From: an uncultured Eubacteriales bacterium
GTDB taxonomy: Bacteria; Bacillota; Clostridia; Lachnospirales; Bianqueaceae
Direction of reading: 5' to 3'
Length of the DNA stretch: 22,073 nt
NCBI GenBank assembly: GCA_902782895.1
Contig: CACZPA010000060.1
Location: 1 to 22,073 of the forward strand
The notes below the pieces were generated by a model, which did no database searches, was not told where the DNA came from, and saw nothing but the letters and a program-made list of their open reading frames with translations. Of the stretch, positions 13,650 to 21,467 are shown in pieces. A program made the position numbers and the translations under genes. Within the stretch, counting starts at the first letter, position 1; each line of letters opens with the position of its first letter.

Positions 13650-16497
13650 TCCTGGCCTCCTTCCCGGATGCTTTATCCAAATACGGCTTCAGGAACTGTC
13701 CCGTATAGGAAGCAGGTATCTTCACGACCTCTTCCGGTGTTCCGACCGCGACGATGTGACCGCCGCCGTCTCCGCCTTCCGGTCCCAGATCGATCAGATA
13801 ATCGGCAGATTTGATCACATCCATATTATGCTCGATTACGAGTACTGTATTGCCGCCGGCGGCAAGCTTCTGCAGAATGTCGATCAGCTTGTGCACGTCG
13901 GCAAAATGCAGACCAGTCGTCGGTTCATCCAGAATATAGAAGGTCTTGCCCGTGCTTCTGCGGGAAAGCTCCGTCGCAAGCTTGATGCGCTGTGCTTCTC
14001 CGCCGGAAAGGGTCGTGGAAGGCTGTCCGAGCTTGATGTAGGACAGACCGACATCATAGAGCGTCTGCAGCTTCTCGCGGATCCGCGGCAGATTCCTGAA
14101 GAAATCCAACGCTTCTTCGACCGTCATATCCAGCACGTCCGAAATCGATTTCCCATGATAATGGACTTCCAGCGTCTCTCGGTTGTAACGCTGTCCATGA
14201 CAGACTTCACAGGGCACATAGACATCCGGCAGGAAATGCATCTCGATCTTCTTGATACCGTCTCCGGAGCAGGCTTCGCAGCGTCCGCCTTTGATATTGA
14301 AGCTGAAACGCCCTTTCGCATAGCCTCTTGCTTTTGCTTCCGGCGTCATGGCGAACATATCGCGGATCAGATCAAACAGACCGGTATAGGTCGCGGGATT
14401 GGACCTCGGCGTTCTGCCGATCGGCGACTGATCGATATTGATGACCTTATCCAGATACTGCAGTCCGGAAATGTCATCATAGCCATCCGGACGGATCCGG
14501 GCGTGATTCAATCTGCGGGCAAGGATTTTATACAGTACTTCGTTGACAAAAGAACTCTTGCCAGATCCGGAAACGCCCGTAACACAGGTGAAAAGGCCCA
14601 CCGGAACGGCAAAATCCACGCCCTTCAGGTTGTTCTTGCGCACACCGTAGACCCGCAGATAGCGGCCGTCCGGCACTCTTCTGTGATTTGGCACTTCGAT
14701 CCTGTAACGTCCGCTCAGATAGGCACCGGTCAGCGATTCCTTGCAGTTCATGATATCTTCAAGCGTCCCCTGGACAACAAGCTTACCGCCGTTGATCCCG
14801 GCTCCCGGCCCGATATCCACGATATGATCGGCCGCGCGCATCGTGTCTTCATCATGCTCTACAACAAGAAGCGTATTGCCGAGATCCCGCAGCTGTTTCA
14901 ATGTCTGCAGCAGTTTGCTGTTATCGCGCTGGTGCAGTCCGATACTAGGCTCATCCAGAATATACAGGACACCAGTAAGGCCGGAGCCGATCTGTGTAGC
15001 CAGTCGGATCCGCTGCGATTCTCCGCCGGACAGCGTGGTAGCCGAGCGGGAAAGCGTCAGATAATCCAGACCGACATCATTCAGGAATCTGGTGCGGGCG
15101 CGCAGCTCTTTGATGACCTGTGAAGCGATCAGCTGCTCCGTGCGGGTCAGATTCATATGTTCAAAGAATCGGGTCAGCTCACGGATCGACATATCCGTAA
15201 TATCCGCGATGCTTTTATCGCAGACCGTCACCGCAAGCGCTTCCTTGCGAAGCCGCTTGCCATGGCATACCGGACATTCCAGATTGGTCATGAATTCTTC
15301 GTATTCAGCCTTGAATGAATCCGAAGCCTCCTGATAGCGCCGCTCCAGATTCCGCAGCAATCCTTCAAAAAGGATATGATAGGTCTTGTCACCGAACCGG
15401 CCGTCATAGTCGATATCCAGCTTCTCATCCGGATAACCGTACAGAATCGCGTTCTTCGCCGCGTCCGGAAGATCCTGGAACGGAGTGTCCAGCGAAAAAT
15501 GCAGCTTCTGGGAAAGCTGATCCAGTATCCGGTAGGCAAAACTGTCGGGATTGCCGGAGCTCATCCAGCCGGGTGCCGCGATGCATCCCTGCTTCAGGGA
15601 TAACGTAGGATCAGGGATCACAAGATCCGGTGAAAACTCCATCAGATAGCCGAGGCCTGTGCAGTTCGGGCAGGCGCCGAACGGATTATTGAACGAAAAC
15701 ATCCGTGGCTGCGGTTCATCGATGCTGATTCCGCAGTCCGGACAGGCAAAATTCTGGCTGAAAAGCCGGCGTTCCGGCTCGCCTGCCACGTCCGCCTCGA
15801 GAAGTCCATCGGATAGCTTCAGCGCGGTTTCGATCGAATCGACCATACGCTTCTCCAGGCCCGGTCGGATCACGAGACGGTCCACCACGATATCGATATT
15901 GTGTTTGATGTTTTTGTCGAGTTCGACAACCTCATCCAGCTGATACAGATTTCCGTCGATATAAGCACGTACAAAGCCGGACCGCTTCGCGCTGTCGAGG
16001 ACTTTAACATGCTGTCCTTTTCGCCCGCGCACCACCGGCGCAAGCAGCTGAACCCTTGTCCCCTCCGGGAGCTCCATCAGCTGATCCGTCATCTGATCCA
16101 CGGTCTGCTTCTCAATGACACGGCCGCAGTTCGGACAGTGCGGGATCCCGATCCTCGCGTACAGAAGACGCAGATAGTCATAGATCTCGGTTACCGTGCC
16201 CACGGTCGAACGCGGGTTATGGGAAGTGGATTTCTGATCGATCGAAATCGCCGGAGACAGGCCGTCGATGCTGTCTACGTCCGGCTTTTCCATCTGTCCG
16301 AGGAACTGTCTTGCATAAGAAGACAGAGACTCCATATAGCGTCTCTGTCCTTCCGCGAAGATCGTATCAAAAGCAAGGGAAGACTTGCCGGAACCCGAAA
16401 GTCCTGTCAGTACCACAAGCTTGTCGCGCGGGATCTGGATATTCAGATCCTGCAGATTGTGTTCTCTGGCTCCCTTGACTGTAATCATATCAGGCAT
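13639..16497 (-). CDS. uvrA: Excinuclease ABC subunit A
   Basis: A 952-residue DNA-damage sensor of nucleotide excision repair that loads UvrB. Both ABC ATPase modules are intact: Walker A GLSGSGKS at 32-39 and GVSGSGKSS in the second half, signature LSGGESQRI in the first and LSGGEAQRI in the second, with ILDEPSIGLH and ILDEPTTGLH after them. Zinc-binding Cys pairs are at CPNC, CPDC...CPNC, CPVC, and CEAC with CEVC. Length is usual. AGGAG stands about 10 bases before the ATG, slightly long; the ATG three codons further in is an alternative. It begins 13 bases after uvrB and its end overlaps radA. Confidence 0.98.
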   Translation of the reverse strand: MPDMITVKGAREHNLQDLNIQIPRDKLVVLTGLSGSGKSSLAFDTIFAEGQRRYMESLSSYARQFLGQMEKPDVDSIDGLSPAISIDQKSTSHNPRSTVGTVTEIYDYLRLLYARIGIPHCPNCGRVIEKQTVDQMTDQLMELPEGTRVQLLAPVVRGRKGQHVKVLDSAKRSGFVRAYIDGNLYQLDEVVELDKNIKHNIDIVVDRLVIRPGLEKRMVDSIETALKLSDGLLEADVAGEPERRLFSQNFACPDCGISIDEPQPRMFSFNNPFGACPNCTGLGYLMEFSPDLVIPDPTLSLKQGCIAAPGWMSSGNPDSFAYRILDQLSQKLHFSLDTPFQDLPDAAKNAILYGYPDEKLDIDYDGRFGDKTYHILFEGLLRNLERRYQEASDSFKAEYEEFMTNLECPVCHGKRLRKEALAVTVCDKSIADITDMSIRELTRFFEHMNLTRTEQLIASQVIKELRARTRFLNDVGLDYLTLSRSATTLSGGESQRIRLATQIGSGLTGVLYILDEPSIGLHQRDNSKLLQTLKQLRDLGNTLLVVEHDEDTMRAADHIVDIGPGAGINGGKLVVQGTLEDIMNCKESLTGAYLSGRYRIEVPNHRRVPDGRYLRVYGVRKNNLKGVDFAVPVGLFTCVTGVSGSGKSSFVNEVLYKILARRLNHARIRPDGYDDISGLQYLDKVINIDQSPIGRTPRSNPATYTGLFDLIRDMFAMTPEAKARGYAKGRFSFNIKGGRCEACSGDGIKKIEMHFLPDVYVPCEVCHGQRYNRETLEVHYHGKSISDVLDMTVEEALDFFRNLPRIREKLQTLYDVGLSYIKLGQPSTTLSGGEAQRIKLATELSRRSTGKTFYILDEPTTGLHFADVHKLIDILQKLAAGGNTVLVIEHNMDVIKSADYLIDLGPEGGDGGGHIVAVGTPEEVVKIPASYTGQFLKPYLDKASGKEARNAG

Positions 16498-16510
16498 TTC
16501 TGTATATCTC

Positions 16511-18511
16511 CTAATTTGTATCCTTCAGTTCCGCAAGAGCGGCCCGCAGAGAAAGAATCTCATCGCGGTATGCCGCCGCGTCTTCAAAGCGCAGATCCGC
16601 CGCCGCTTTTTTCATCTGTTTCTCAAGATCGGCAATGGTCTGGCGCAGTTCTTTACGTGTCATCGACTCCGGATCCTTCTGTTTGCGGATATCACCGGAC
16701 GGGGTCTCGGATTCGATCGTCGCATGGATTACATCACGGACCTCTTTATGAATCGTCTGCGGGATGATGCCATGCTCTTTATTGTATTGATCCTGTATCG
16801 CGCGCCTGCGGTTGGTCTCCGCGATAGCGTTTTTCATTGAATCCGTCATCAGATCGGCGTACAGGATAACATGACCGTCGGCATTGCGCGCGGCGCGTCC
16901 GATCGTCTGGATCAAAGCGGTCTCGGACCGCAGGAAACCTTCTTTATCCGCGTCGAGGATCGCGATCAGGGATACTTCCGGCAGATCCAGTCCTTCGCGC
17001 AGCAGATTGATACCGACGAGTACGTCGTACTTGCCGATCCGCAGATCGCGGACGATCTCAAGACGCTCCAGCGTATCGATTTCGGAATGCAGATACTGGA
17101 CCTTGATCCCGGCTTCTGCCAGATATCCGGTCAGATCCTCCGCCATCTTCTTGGTCAGCGTCGTAACAAGCGTCTTTTGCTCTTTAGCTGTTGTCTTGCG
17201 GATTTCCGAGATCAGATCATCGATCTGTCCTTCAGAGGGACGTACCGTAACGCGCGGATCCAGCAGGCCGGTCGGGCGGATGACCTGTTCCGCTTTAAGC
17301 TGCTCATGCGTGGCCTCGTAGACACCCGGCGTGGCGGATACAAACAGCATCTGATGGATCTTTTTCTCGAATTCGTCAAACTTGAGCGGCCGGTTGTCCA
17401 GTGCGGACGGCAGCCGGAATCCGTAATCGACCAGCGTCTCCTTACGGGAACGGTCTCCGTTATACATGCCGCGGACCTGCGGTACGGTCATATGCGACTC
17501 ATCGATGATCATCAGGAAATCTTCCGGGAAATAGTCCATCAGCGTGAACGGTGTACTGCCCGGCGCGCGGCCCTCCAGCGGCGCGGAATAATTCTCGATA
17601 CCGCTGCAGTAGCCTGTCTCGCGCAGCATTTCGATGTCAAAATTCGTACGCTGCTCGATTCGCTGCGCCTCCAGCAGACGATCACGGCTGCGGAAATAGC
17701 GAACCCGGTCCTCCAGCTCCTCTTCGATACGGGCGATCGCCTCTGCCATTTTATCATACGCGATGACATAATGGGAAGCCGGGAAGATCATAATGTGTTT
17801 GCAGTTCTCGAGGACCTCGCCCGTCACGGTATCCACTTCCGTAATGCGGTCGATCTCGTCTCCCCAGAACTCTACGCGGTAACCCTTTGTCTCCTCGGAA
17901 ACCGGCAGGATCTCGAGCACGTCGCCGCGTACCCGGAAAGTCCCGCGTTCCAGTACCATATCGTTCCGATGATACTGCAGATCCACGAGCTTGCGCAGGA
18001 TTTCGTCACGATCCCGCACCATGCCCGGACGCAGAGAAACGCAAAGGCTGGAGTATTCCTCCGGACTGCCCAATCCGTAGATGCAGGAAACAGAACTGAC
18101 GATTATGACGTCTTTCCGCTCAAAAAGAGATGCCGTGGCGGAGTGACGCAGCTTATCGATCTCATCATTGATCGCGCTGTCCTTCTCGATATACAGGTCT
18201 GTCTGCGGCACGTAGGCTTCCGGCTGATAATAATCATAATAGGAAACAAAGTACTCTACGGCATTGTTCGGGAAGAATTCCTTAAACTCGCTGTACAGCT
18301 GGGCGGCAAGCGTCTTGTTATGGGCCAGTACAAGCGTCGGTTTGTTGAGTGCCTGGATCACGTTAGCCATCGTAAACGTCTTGCCGGAACCGGTTACGCC
18401 AAGCAAAGTCTCAAACTTCTTGCCGCTGCGGAAGCCATTGATCAGACTCTCGATCGCTTGCGGCTGATCTCCGGTCGGCTGGAACGGAGATACCAGTTCA
18501 AAATGATCCAT
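16511..18511 (-). CDS. uvrB: Excinuclease ABC subunit B
   Basis: A 666-residue helicase-like ATPase that verifies damage and recruits UvrC. Walker A GVTGSGKT is at 38-45, and the DNA-clamping beta-hairpin YYDYYQPEAYVP follows. The DESH box is at about 340, the C-terminal helicase motif QTIGRAARN is present, and the UVR domain that binds UvrC lies within the last 45 residues. Length is normal. AGGGAGAG precedes the ATG, and the first 14 bases overlap the methyltransferase gene upstream, so uvrB has no separate promoter in the gap. I did not find a clear LexA-type GAAC-N4-GTTC box near it. Confidence 0.98.
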   Translation of the reverse strand: MDHFELVSPFQPTGDQPQAIESLINGFRSGKKFETLLGVTGSGKTFTMANVIQALNKPTLVLAHNKTLAAQLYSEFKEFFPNNAVEYFVSYYDYYQPEAYVPQTDLYIEKDSAINDEIDKLRHSATASLFERKDVIIVSSVSCIYGLGSPEEYSSLCVSLRPGMVRDRDEILRKLVDLQYHRNDMVLERGTFRVRGDVLEILPVSEETKGYRVEFWGDEIDRITEVDTVTGEVLENCKHIMIFPASHYVIAYDKMAEAIARIEEELEDRVRYFRSRDRLLEAQRIEQRTNFDIEMLRETGYCSGIENYSAPLEGRAPGSTPFTLMDYFPEDFLMIIDESHMTVPQVRGMYNGDRSRKETLVDYGFRLPSALDNRPLKFDEFEKKIHQMLFVSATPGVYEATHEQLKAEQVIRPTGLLDPRVTVRPSEGQIDDLISEIRKTTAKEQKTLVTTLTKKMAEDLTGYLAEAGIKVQYLHSEIDTLERLEIVRDLRIGKYDVLVGINLLREGLDLPEVSLIAILDADKEGFLRSETALIQTIGRAARNADGHVILYADLMTDSMKNAIAETNRRRAIQDQYNKEHGIIPQTIHKEVRDVIHATIESETPSGDIRKQKDPESMTRKELRQTIADLEKQMKKAAADLRFEDAAAYRDEILSLRAALAELKDTN

Positions 18512-19712
18512 TCGTTCTCTCCCTGAAGACCTGAAGAATATAGAATTTCAGGTAAAATGTCTCTTCCGCGCCCCACAGATAAGGATGATCCGGTGCCTGC
18601 GCGCGCACTTCCACCTGACGGATCCTGCGGTGGGAGGTAGCGGCAGCCTGTGTCAGCATATTCAAAAACAGCTCATTTGTCATAAAATGCGAGCAGGAAC
18701 AGGTCGCGAGAAATCCGCCGTCATTCAGCAGCCGCATCGCGCGCATATTGATGTCCCGATAGCCGCGCACTGCGTTTTTAACGGAATTCCGCGCTTTGGT
18801 AAAGGCCGGCGGATCCAGAATAATGACATCATAACGTTCTCCCCTGCGCTCCAGCTCGGGAAGAAGGTCCAGGACATCGGCAACCTGAAAACGCACCGTG
18901 CCTTCCAGATGGTTCAGGCGGGCATTCTCCTCCGCCTGTGCGATCGCGAGATCGGACGCGTCAACACCCAGCACCTCCGCGGCGCCGGCAATCCCTGCAT
19001 TCAAAGCAAAGGATCCTGTATGCGTAAAGCAGTCCAGAACCTTAGCGCCTTTGCAGAGCTTCTGGATTGCGAGCCTGTTATATTTCTGATCGAGGAAAAA
19101 GCCGGTTTTCTGCCCGTTCTCGACATCAACGATATACCGGACGCCATTCTCCGTGATCGGGACTTTCGTATCGAACGGTTCGGAAAGGAAGCCCTTGACG
19201 CGCTCCATGCCTTCAAGAGTCCGGACTTTCGCATCGCTCCGCTCATAGATGCCGCGAACAGCGATTCCGTCCTCGGAAAGGATCTCCGTTATGCTCTTGG
19301 CGACCGCCTGTTTGTAACGGTCCATTCCAAGACACAGAGACTCAAATACGAGCACGTCCGAGAACTTATCGATCACAAGTCCGGGCATGCCGTCCGCTTC
19401 CGCGAAAACAAGTCTGCAGGCTGCGGTATCTACTGTCTTCTTGCGGTAGGACCAGGCATTGCGCAGCCGTTTTTCAAAGAATTCCTCATCGATCACATCC
19501 GCTTCCGATCTTGAGAGAATCCTGACACGGATCTTGGAACAGGAATTATAGAATCCCCACGCAAGGAAATCTCCCTTATCATTACTGACGCGGACCGCCT
19601 CGCCGTCCGTAATCTGTCCCTCTGTCCGTGCGATCTCATTATCGTAGATCCAAGGCCCGCCGGCATAAAAGCTGCGCCCCTCACCCTTTTTCAATATCAC
19701 TGTACCCTGCAC
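18498..19712 (-). CDS. rlmI: Class I SAM-dependent 23S rRNA methyltransferase (RlmI-like, PUA + methyltransferase)
   Basis: 404 residues from a GTG at 19712, chosen because AAGGAGG lies 8 bases before it; the longer open frame upstream is only the translated tRNA-Gly. The N-terminal PUA-like RNA-binding domain covers about residues 1-75. A central RlmI domain contains the GQKTGFFLDQK motif. A Rossmann methyltransferase follows, with motif I VLDCFTHTGSF (225-235), DPPAF (300-304) and the catalytic Cys region CSCS (338-341), as in m5C methyltransferases acting on 23S rRNA C1962. The exact target base is inferred from family. It overlaps uvrB by 14 bases and follows tRNA-Gly by 36 bases, with only a T run between. 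Confidence 0.92.
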   Translation of the reverse strand: MQGTVILKKGEGRSFYAGGPWIYDNEIARTEGQITDGEAVRVSNDKGDFLAWGFYNSCSKIRVRILSRSEADVIDEEFFEKRLRNAWSYRKKTVDTAACRLVFAEADGMPGLVIDKFSDVLVFESLCLGMDRYKQAVAKSITEILSEDGIAVRGIYERSDAKVRTLEGMERVKGFLSEPFDTKVPITENGVRYIVDVENGQKTGFFLDQKYNRLAIQKLCKGAKVLDCFTHTGSFALNAGIAGAAEVLGVDASDLAIAQAEENARLNHLEGTVRFQVADVLDLLPELERRGERYDVIILDPPAFTKARNSVKNAVRGYRDINMRAMRLLNDGGFLATCSCSHFMTNELFLNMLTQAAATSHRRIRQVEVRAQAPDHPYLWGAEETFYLKFYILQVFRERTNGSF

Positions 19713-19748
19713 GGCAGAACCCTCCTTCCGGAATATGAATAAAGAAAA

Positions 19749-19821
19749 AGCACGCGACGGGATTCGAACCCGCGACCCCCGGCTTGGGAAGCCAGTGCTC
19801 CACCACTGAGCCACGCGTGCA
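19749..19821 (-). tRNA. tRNA-Gly (anticodon CCC)
   Basis: A 73-base cloverleaf. The acceptor GCACGCG pairs with CGCGTGC, with discriminator T (U73, usual for bacterial tRNA-Gly). The D stem is GCTC/GAGC, the anticodon stem CTGGC/GCCGG encloses TTCCCAA (anticodon CCC, codon GGG), and the T arm is GCGGG-TTCGAAT-CCCGT. CCA is not encoded. TTTTTCTTT follows directly, so the tRNA stem plus T run might terminate some transcripts. Confidence 0.95.
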
Positions 19822-19830
19822 ACACAGCAA

Positions 19831-19859
19831 TTATACTATTTCAAGCCGGAGTTGTCAAG
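19831..19859 (-). promoter_or_regulatory. Consensus promoter of tRNA-Gly (and possibly rlmI-uvrBA-radA)
   Basis: Minus reading: TTGACA (19854-19859), a 17-base spacer, TATAAT (19831-19836). All twelve bases match. The -35 begins 5 bases past the alarmone synthetase stop. No other good promoter is visible before rlmI. Confidence 0.92.
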
Positions 19860-19863
19860 TGCT

Positions 19864-20601
19864 TCACAGATCTTTCAGGTCTTTGAGAAGATCTTTTCTA
19901 AGATCTGAGGACGAGCCGTTCTCACCATAGATCTCGCTGCGGATCTCCTGCATACGGCGGTCCGTCTCCGCGATGATCTCCGCGGACTGCGCGAGCTTTT
20001 TTTCCACATCCTCCAGATTCACATTGCGGTCCGCGCGTTTCTTGTAATGCAGCTCATGATCAAGGCTGGCCCAGAAATCCATTGCCATTGTCCGGATCTG
20101 GACCTCCACGGTCATGTCTCTGGTCTGATCCGCGAAGAATACGGGAACCTGAACGATCAGATGCAGACTCCTGTAGCCGTTAGGCTTAGGATGCTGAATA
20201 TAGTCCTTGATCTCAACAATCGTAATATCGTCCTGGCCGGCGATCAGTCTTGCCAGTCGATAGATATCGTCTATAAAGGAACAGACAACACGTACGCCCG
20301 CGATATCATGAATCCCGTGCATAAGCGTGTCCTCATCCAGCGGCAGCCCTCTTTCCTTAATCTTACGGAAAAGGCTGACAGGCTGTTTGACTCTCGTCTT
20401 GATAACTTCGATCGGGTTACGGTTATATCTTACGGAAAAATCCGAGTTGAGCACTTCGAATTTGGTGCGGATCTCCCGCGCCGCACAGTCATACATCATC
20501 ATGATCTCGCGGAAATGCACGACCGCGTCGAACAGATGCGTTGTATCCTGTATAATACCGGTAACATCCGGGTAATAGCTCTGTAATTCTATATCTGCCA
20601 C
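19864..20601 (-). CDS. relQ: Small alarmone synthetase, RelQ-type (GTP pyrophosphokinase, synthetase domain only)
   Basis: 245 residues from the GTG at 20601, which has AGGAGG 7 bases upstream; the ATG two codons earlier abuts the ribosome binding site directly and is unlikely. It transfers pyrophosphate from ATP to GTP/GDP to make (p)ppGpp. The synthetase motifs are clear: RVKQPVSLFRKIKERG (70-85), HDIAGVRVVC (98-107), the G-loop PKPNGYRSLH (138-147), EVQIRT (166-171) and FWASLDHELHYKK. There is no HD hydrolase, TGS or ACT domain, so it can make but not destroy alarmone. It is somewhat longer than the usual 210-230 residues, ending in an unusual DLxKDLLKDLKDL tail. It has its own promoter; upstream lies a CBS-pair gene, downstream tRNA-Gly with no terminator between. 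Confidence 0.94.
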   Translation of the reverse strand: MADIELQSYYPDVTGIIQDTTHLFDAVVHFREIMMMYDCAAREIRTKFEVLNSDFSVRYNRNPIEVIKTRVKQPVSLFRKIKERGLPLDEDTLMHGIHDIAGVRVVCSFIDDIYRLARLIAGQDDITIVEIKDYIQHPKPNGYRSLHLIVQVPVFFADQTRDMTVEVQIRTMAMDFWASLDHELHYKKRADRNVNLEDVEKKLAQSAEIIAETDRRMQEIRSEIYGENGSSSDLRKDLLKDLKDL

Positions 20602-20620
20602 TTGCATCCCTCCTTCCGGT

Positions 20621-20648
20621 ATTCTATCATAGCAGGTTCTTTTGTCAA
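20621..20648 (-). promoter_or_regulatory. Promoter of the alarmone synthetase gene
   Basis: Minus reading: TTGACA (20643-20648), a 16-base spacer, TAGAAT (20621-20626). The start point would be near 20614, very close to the ribosome binding site, so the leader is very short. Confidence 0.75.
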
Positions 20649-20685
20649 GGATTTGATGGAACTGTAAAAATACGATTAACAGACA

Positions 20686-20720
20686 AGCTGCCTTCCAGGG
20701 TTGATCCCGAGAAGGCAGCT
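20686..20720 (-). terminator. Hairpin terminator downstream of the CBS-pair gene
   Basis: A 10-bp perfect stem (20686-20695 with 20711-20720, AGCTGCCTTC type) has an inner GGG/CCC extension in the loop, followed in the minus direction by TGTCTGTTAAT. The T tract is weak, but the position 20 bases after the stop codon fits. Confidence 0.7.
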
Positions 20721-20739
20721 GTTTATATGCCGTCGGACT

Positions 20740-21189
20740 TTATGTTGCCGGGACGGGCTTGTCGGCGCCGGATGTCTCATCCGGAACCGCCATATGCGAA
20801 TAACAATAGTTCAGAATATCGCTCCTTCGAATAATCCCGATAAAGATTCCGGTATCATCCACGACCGGAACAAAACTCTGCATCTCCGCGACACGGATCA
20901 GACTGTCCATGTCCTCGCTGATCGATACAGGGTCATATTTCCAGTACCGGGGCACATCCTCAATACGGATCTTTTCGGTGTTTTTGAAGTTCAGATCCGG
21001 ATTGCGCTTCATCAGCCACAGAATATCGCCCTCTGTCAATACACCATAGTATCCGCCGTCTTCAGTTAAAATGGAAATGGATTTGTACCGGTGATTCTCC
21101 ATTTTTTTTATTTTTTGTCGCAGCGTCATATTTGGGGTAACATAGACCACGCTGCTCTTCGGCGTCAGAAAAAATGCGATGTTCCGCAA
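20740..21189 (-). CDS. CBS-domain-pair protein (DarB/CbpB-like)
   Basis: 149 residues from a TTG at 21189 that follows AGGAGG by 9 bases; no ATG offers a better start. Two CBS motifs fill the protein: about 14-65 (VTPNMTLRQKIKKM ... GGYYGVLTEGDILW) and about 77-128 (RYWKYDPVSISEDMD ... IFIGIIRRSDILN). Such stand-alone CBS pairs bind adenine nucleotides. In Listeria CbpB and B. subtilis DarB they bind c-di-AMP and, when empty, bind and activate the long Rel enzyme. The size and the GI-x-RR segment in CBS2 match those proteins, but orthology is inferred. The gene lies directly upstream of an alarmone synthetase, separated by a terminator and a new promoter. The last 15 residues are a disordered tail rich in P, D, T and A. 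Confidence 0.85.
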   Translation of the reverse strand: MRNIAFFLTPKSSVVYVTPNMTLRQKIKKMENHRYKSISILTEDGGYYGVLTEGDILWLMKRNPDLNFKNTEKIRIEDVPRYWKYDPVSISEDMDSLIRVAEMQSFVPVVDDTGIFIGIIRRSDILNYCYSHMAVPDETSGADKPVPAT

Positions 21190-21233
21190 GAAAACTCACC
21201 TCCTGTATATGATTTTGTAAACATCGTCAGTGC

Positions 21234-21251
21234 AGAGCCGGAACGGGCTCT
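21234..21251. other. Small hairpin in the CBS gene leader
   Basis: AGAGCC (21234-21239) pairs with GGCTCT (21246-21251) around a 6-base loop. In the plus direction TTTTCTT follows, giving a terminator-like shape. In the minus direction it lies within the 5' leader of the CBS gene, about 45 bases ahead of the start codon. Confidence 0.5.
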
Positions 21252-21265
21252 TTTCTTACATTCTT

Positions 21266-21274
21266 ATTATATCA
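21266..21274 (-). promoter_or_regulatory. Extended -10 promoter of the CBS-pair gene
   Basis: Minus reading TGATATAAT: a perfect TATAAT (21266-21271) preceded by the TGn extension. No good -35 hexamer is seen at 16-18 bases; a TTGTAC is too close. The start would be near 21259, leaving a leader of about 70 bases. Confidence 0.6.
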
Positions 21275-21352
21275 TAAAATTATGTACAAAGAGTGAACAG
21301 AATATATCTTTTTTAATGTTACGGACATTGGAGGATGATCTGTCGGAAAAGC

Positions 21353-21381
21353 TTGCAAACAGGCCGAAAAAAGGCTATAAT
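21353..21381 (+). promoter_or_regulatory. Promoter of tex
   Basis: TTGCAA (21353-21358), a 17-base spacer and TATAAT (21376-21381) on the plus strand, with a start near 21388. The leader to the tex ATG is about 80 bases. Confidence 0.8.
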
Positions 21382-21467
21382 AAAACGCCTGGGTGAGAAT
21401 GCGTATATATATTACAGATGAATCCCCGTCATTCTGCCCGCTATATACTATAAAGGAGTTTCTGAAT

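Noticed and set aside
16871..18526. 551-codon open frame on the plus strand opposite uvrB
   Set aside because: Exact antisense of uvrB with low-complexity, domain-free translation; long antisense frames arise from the codon bias of the real gene. The same holds for the plus frames opposite ftsH (3848-5224), uvrA (13627-15123) and purD/rnpB (7989-9068).
18498..18560. LexA (SOS) box before uvrB
   Set aside because: I looked for GAAC-N4-GTTC-type sites around the uvrB and rlmI starts and found none convincing.
19713..19814. N-terminal extension of the rlmI frame upstream of the GTG
   Set aside because: The extension is the translation of tRNA-Gly; the GTG with AAGGAGG fits the family start.
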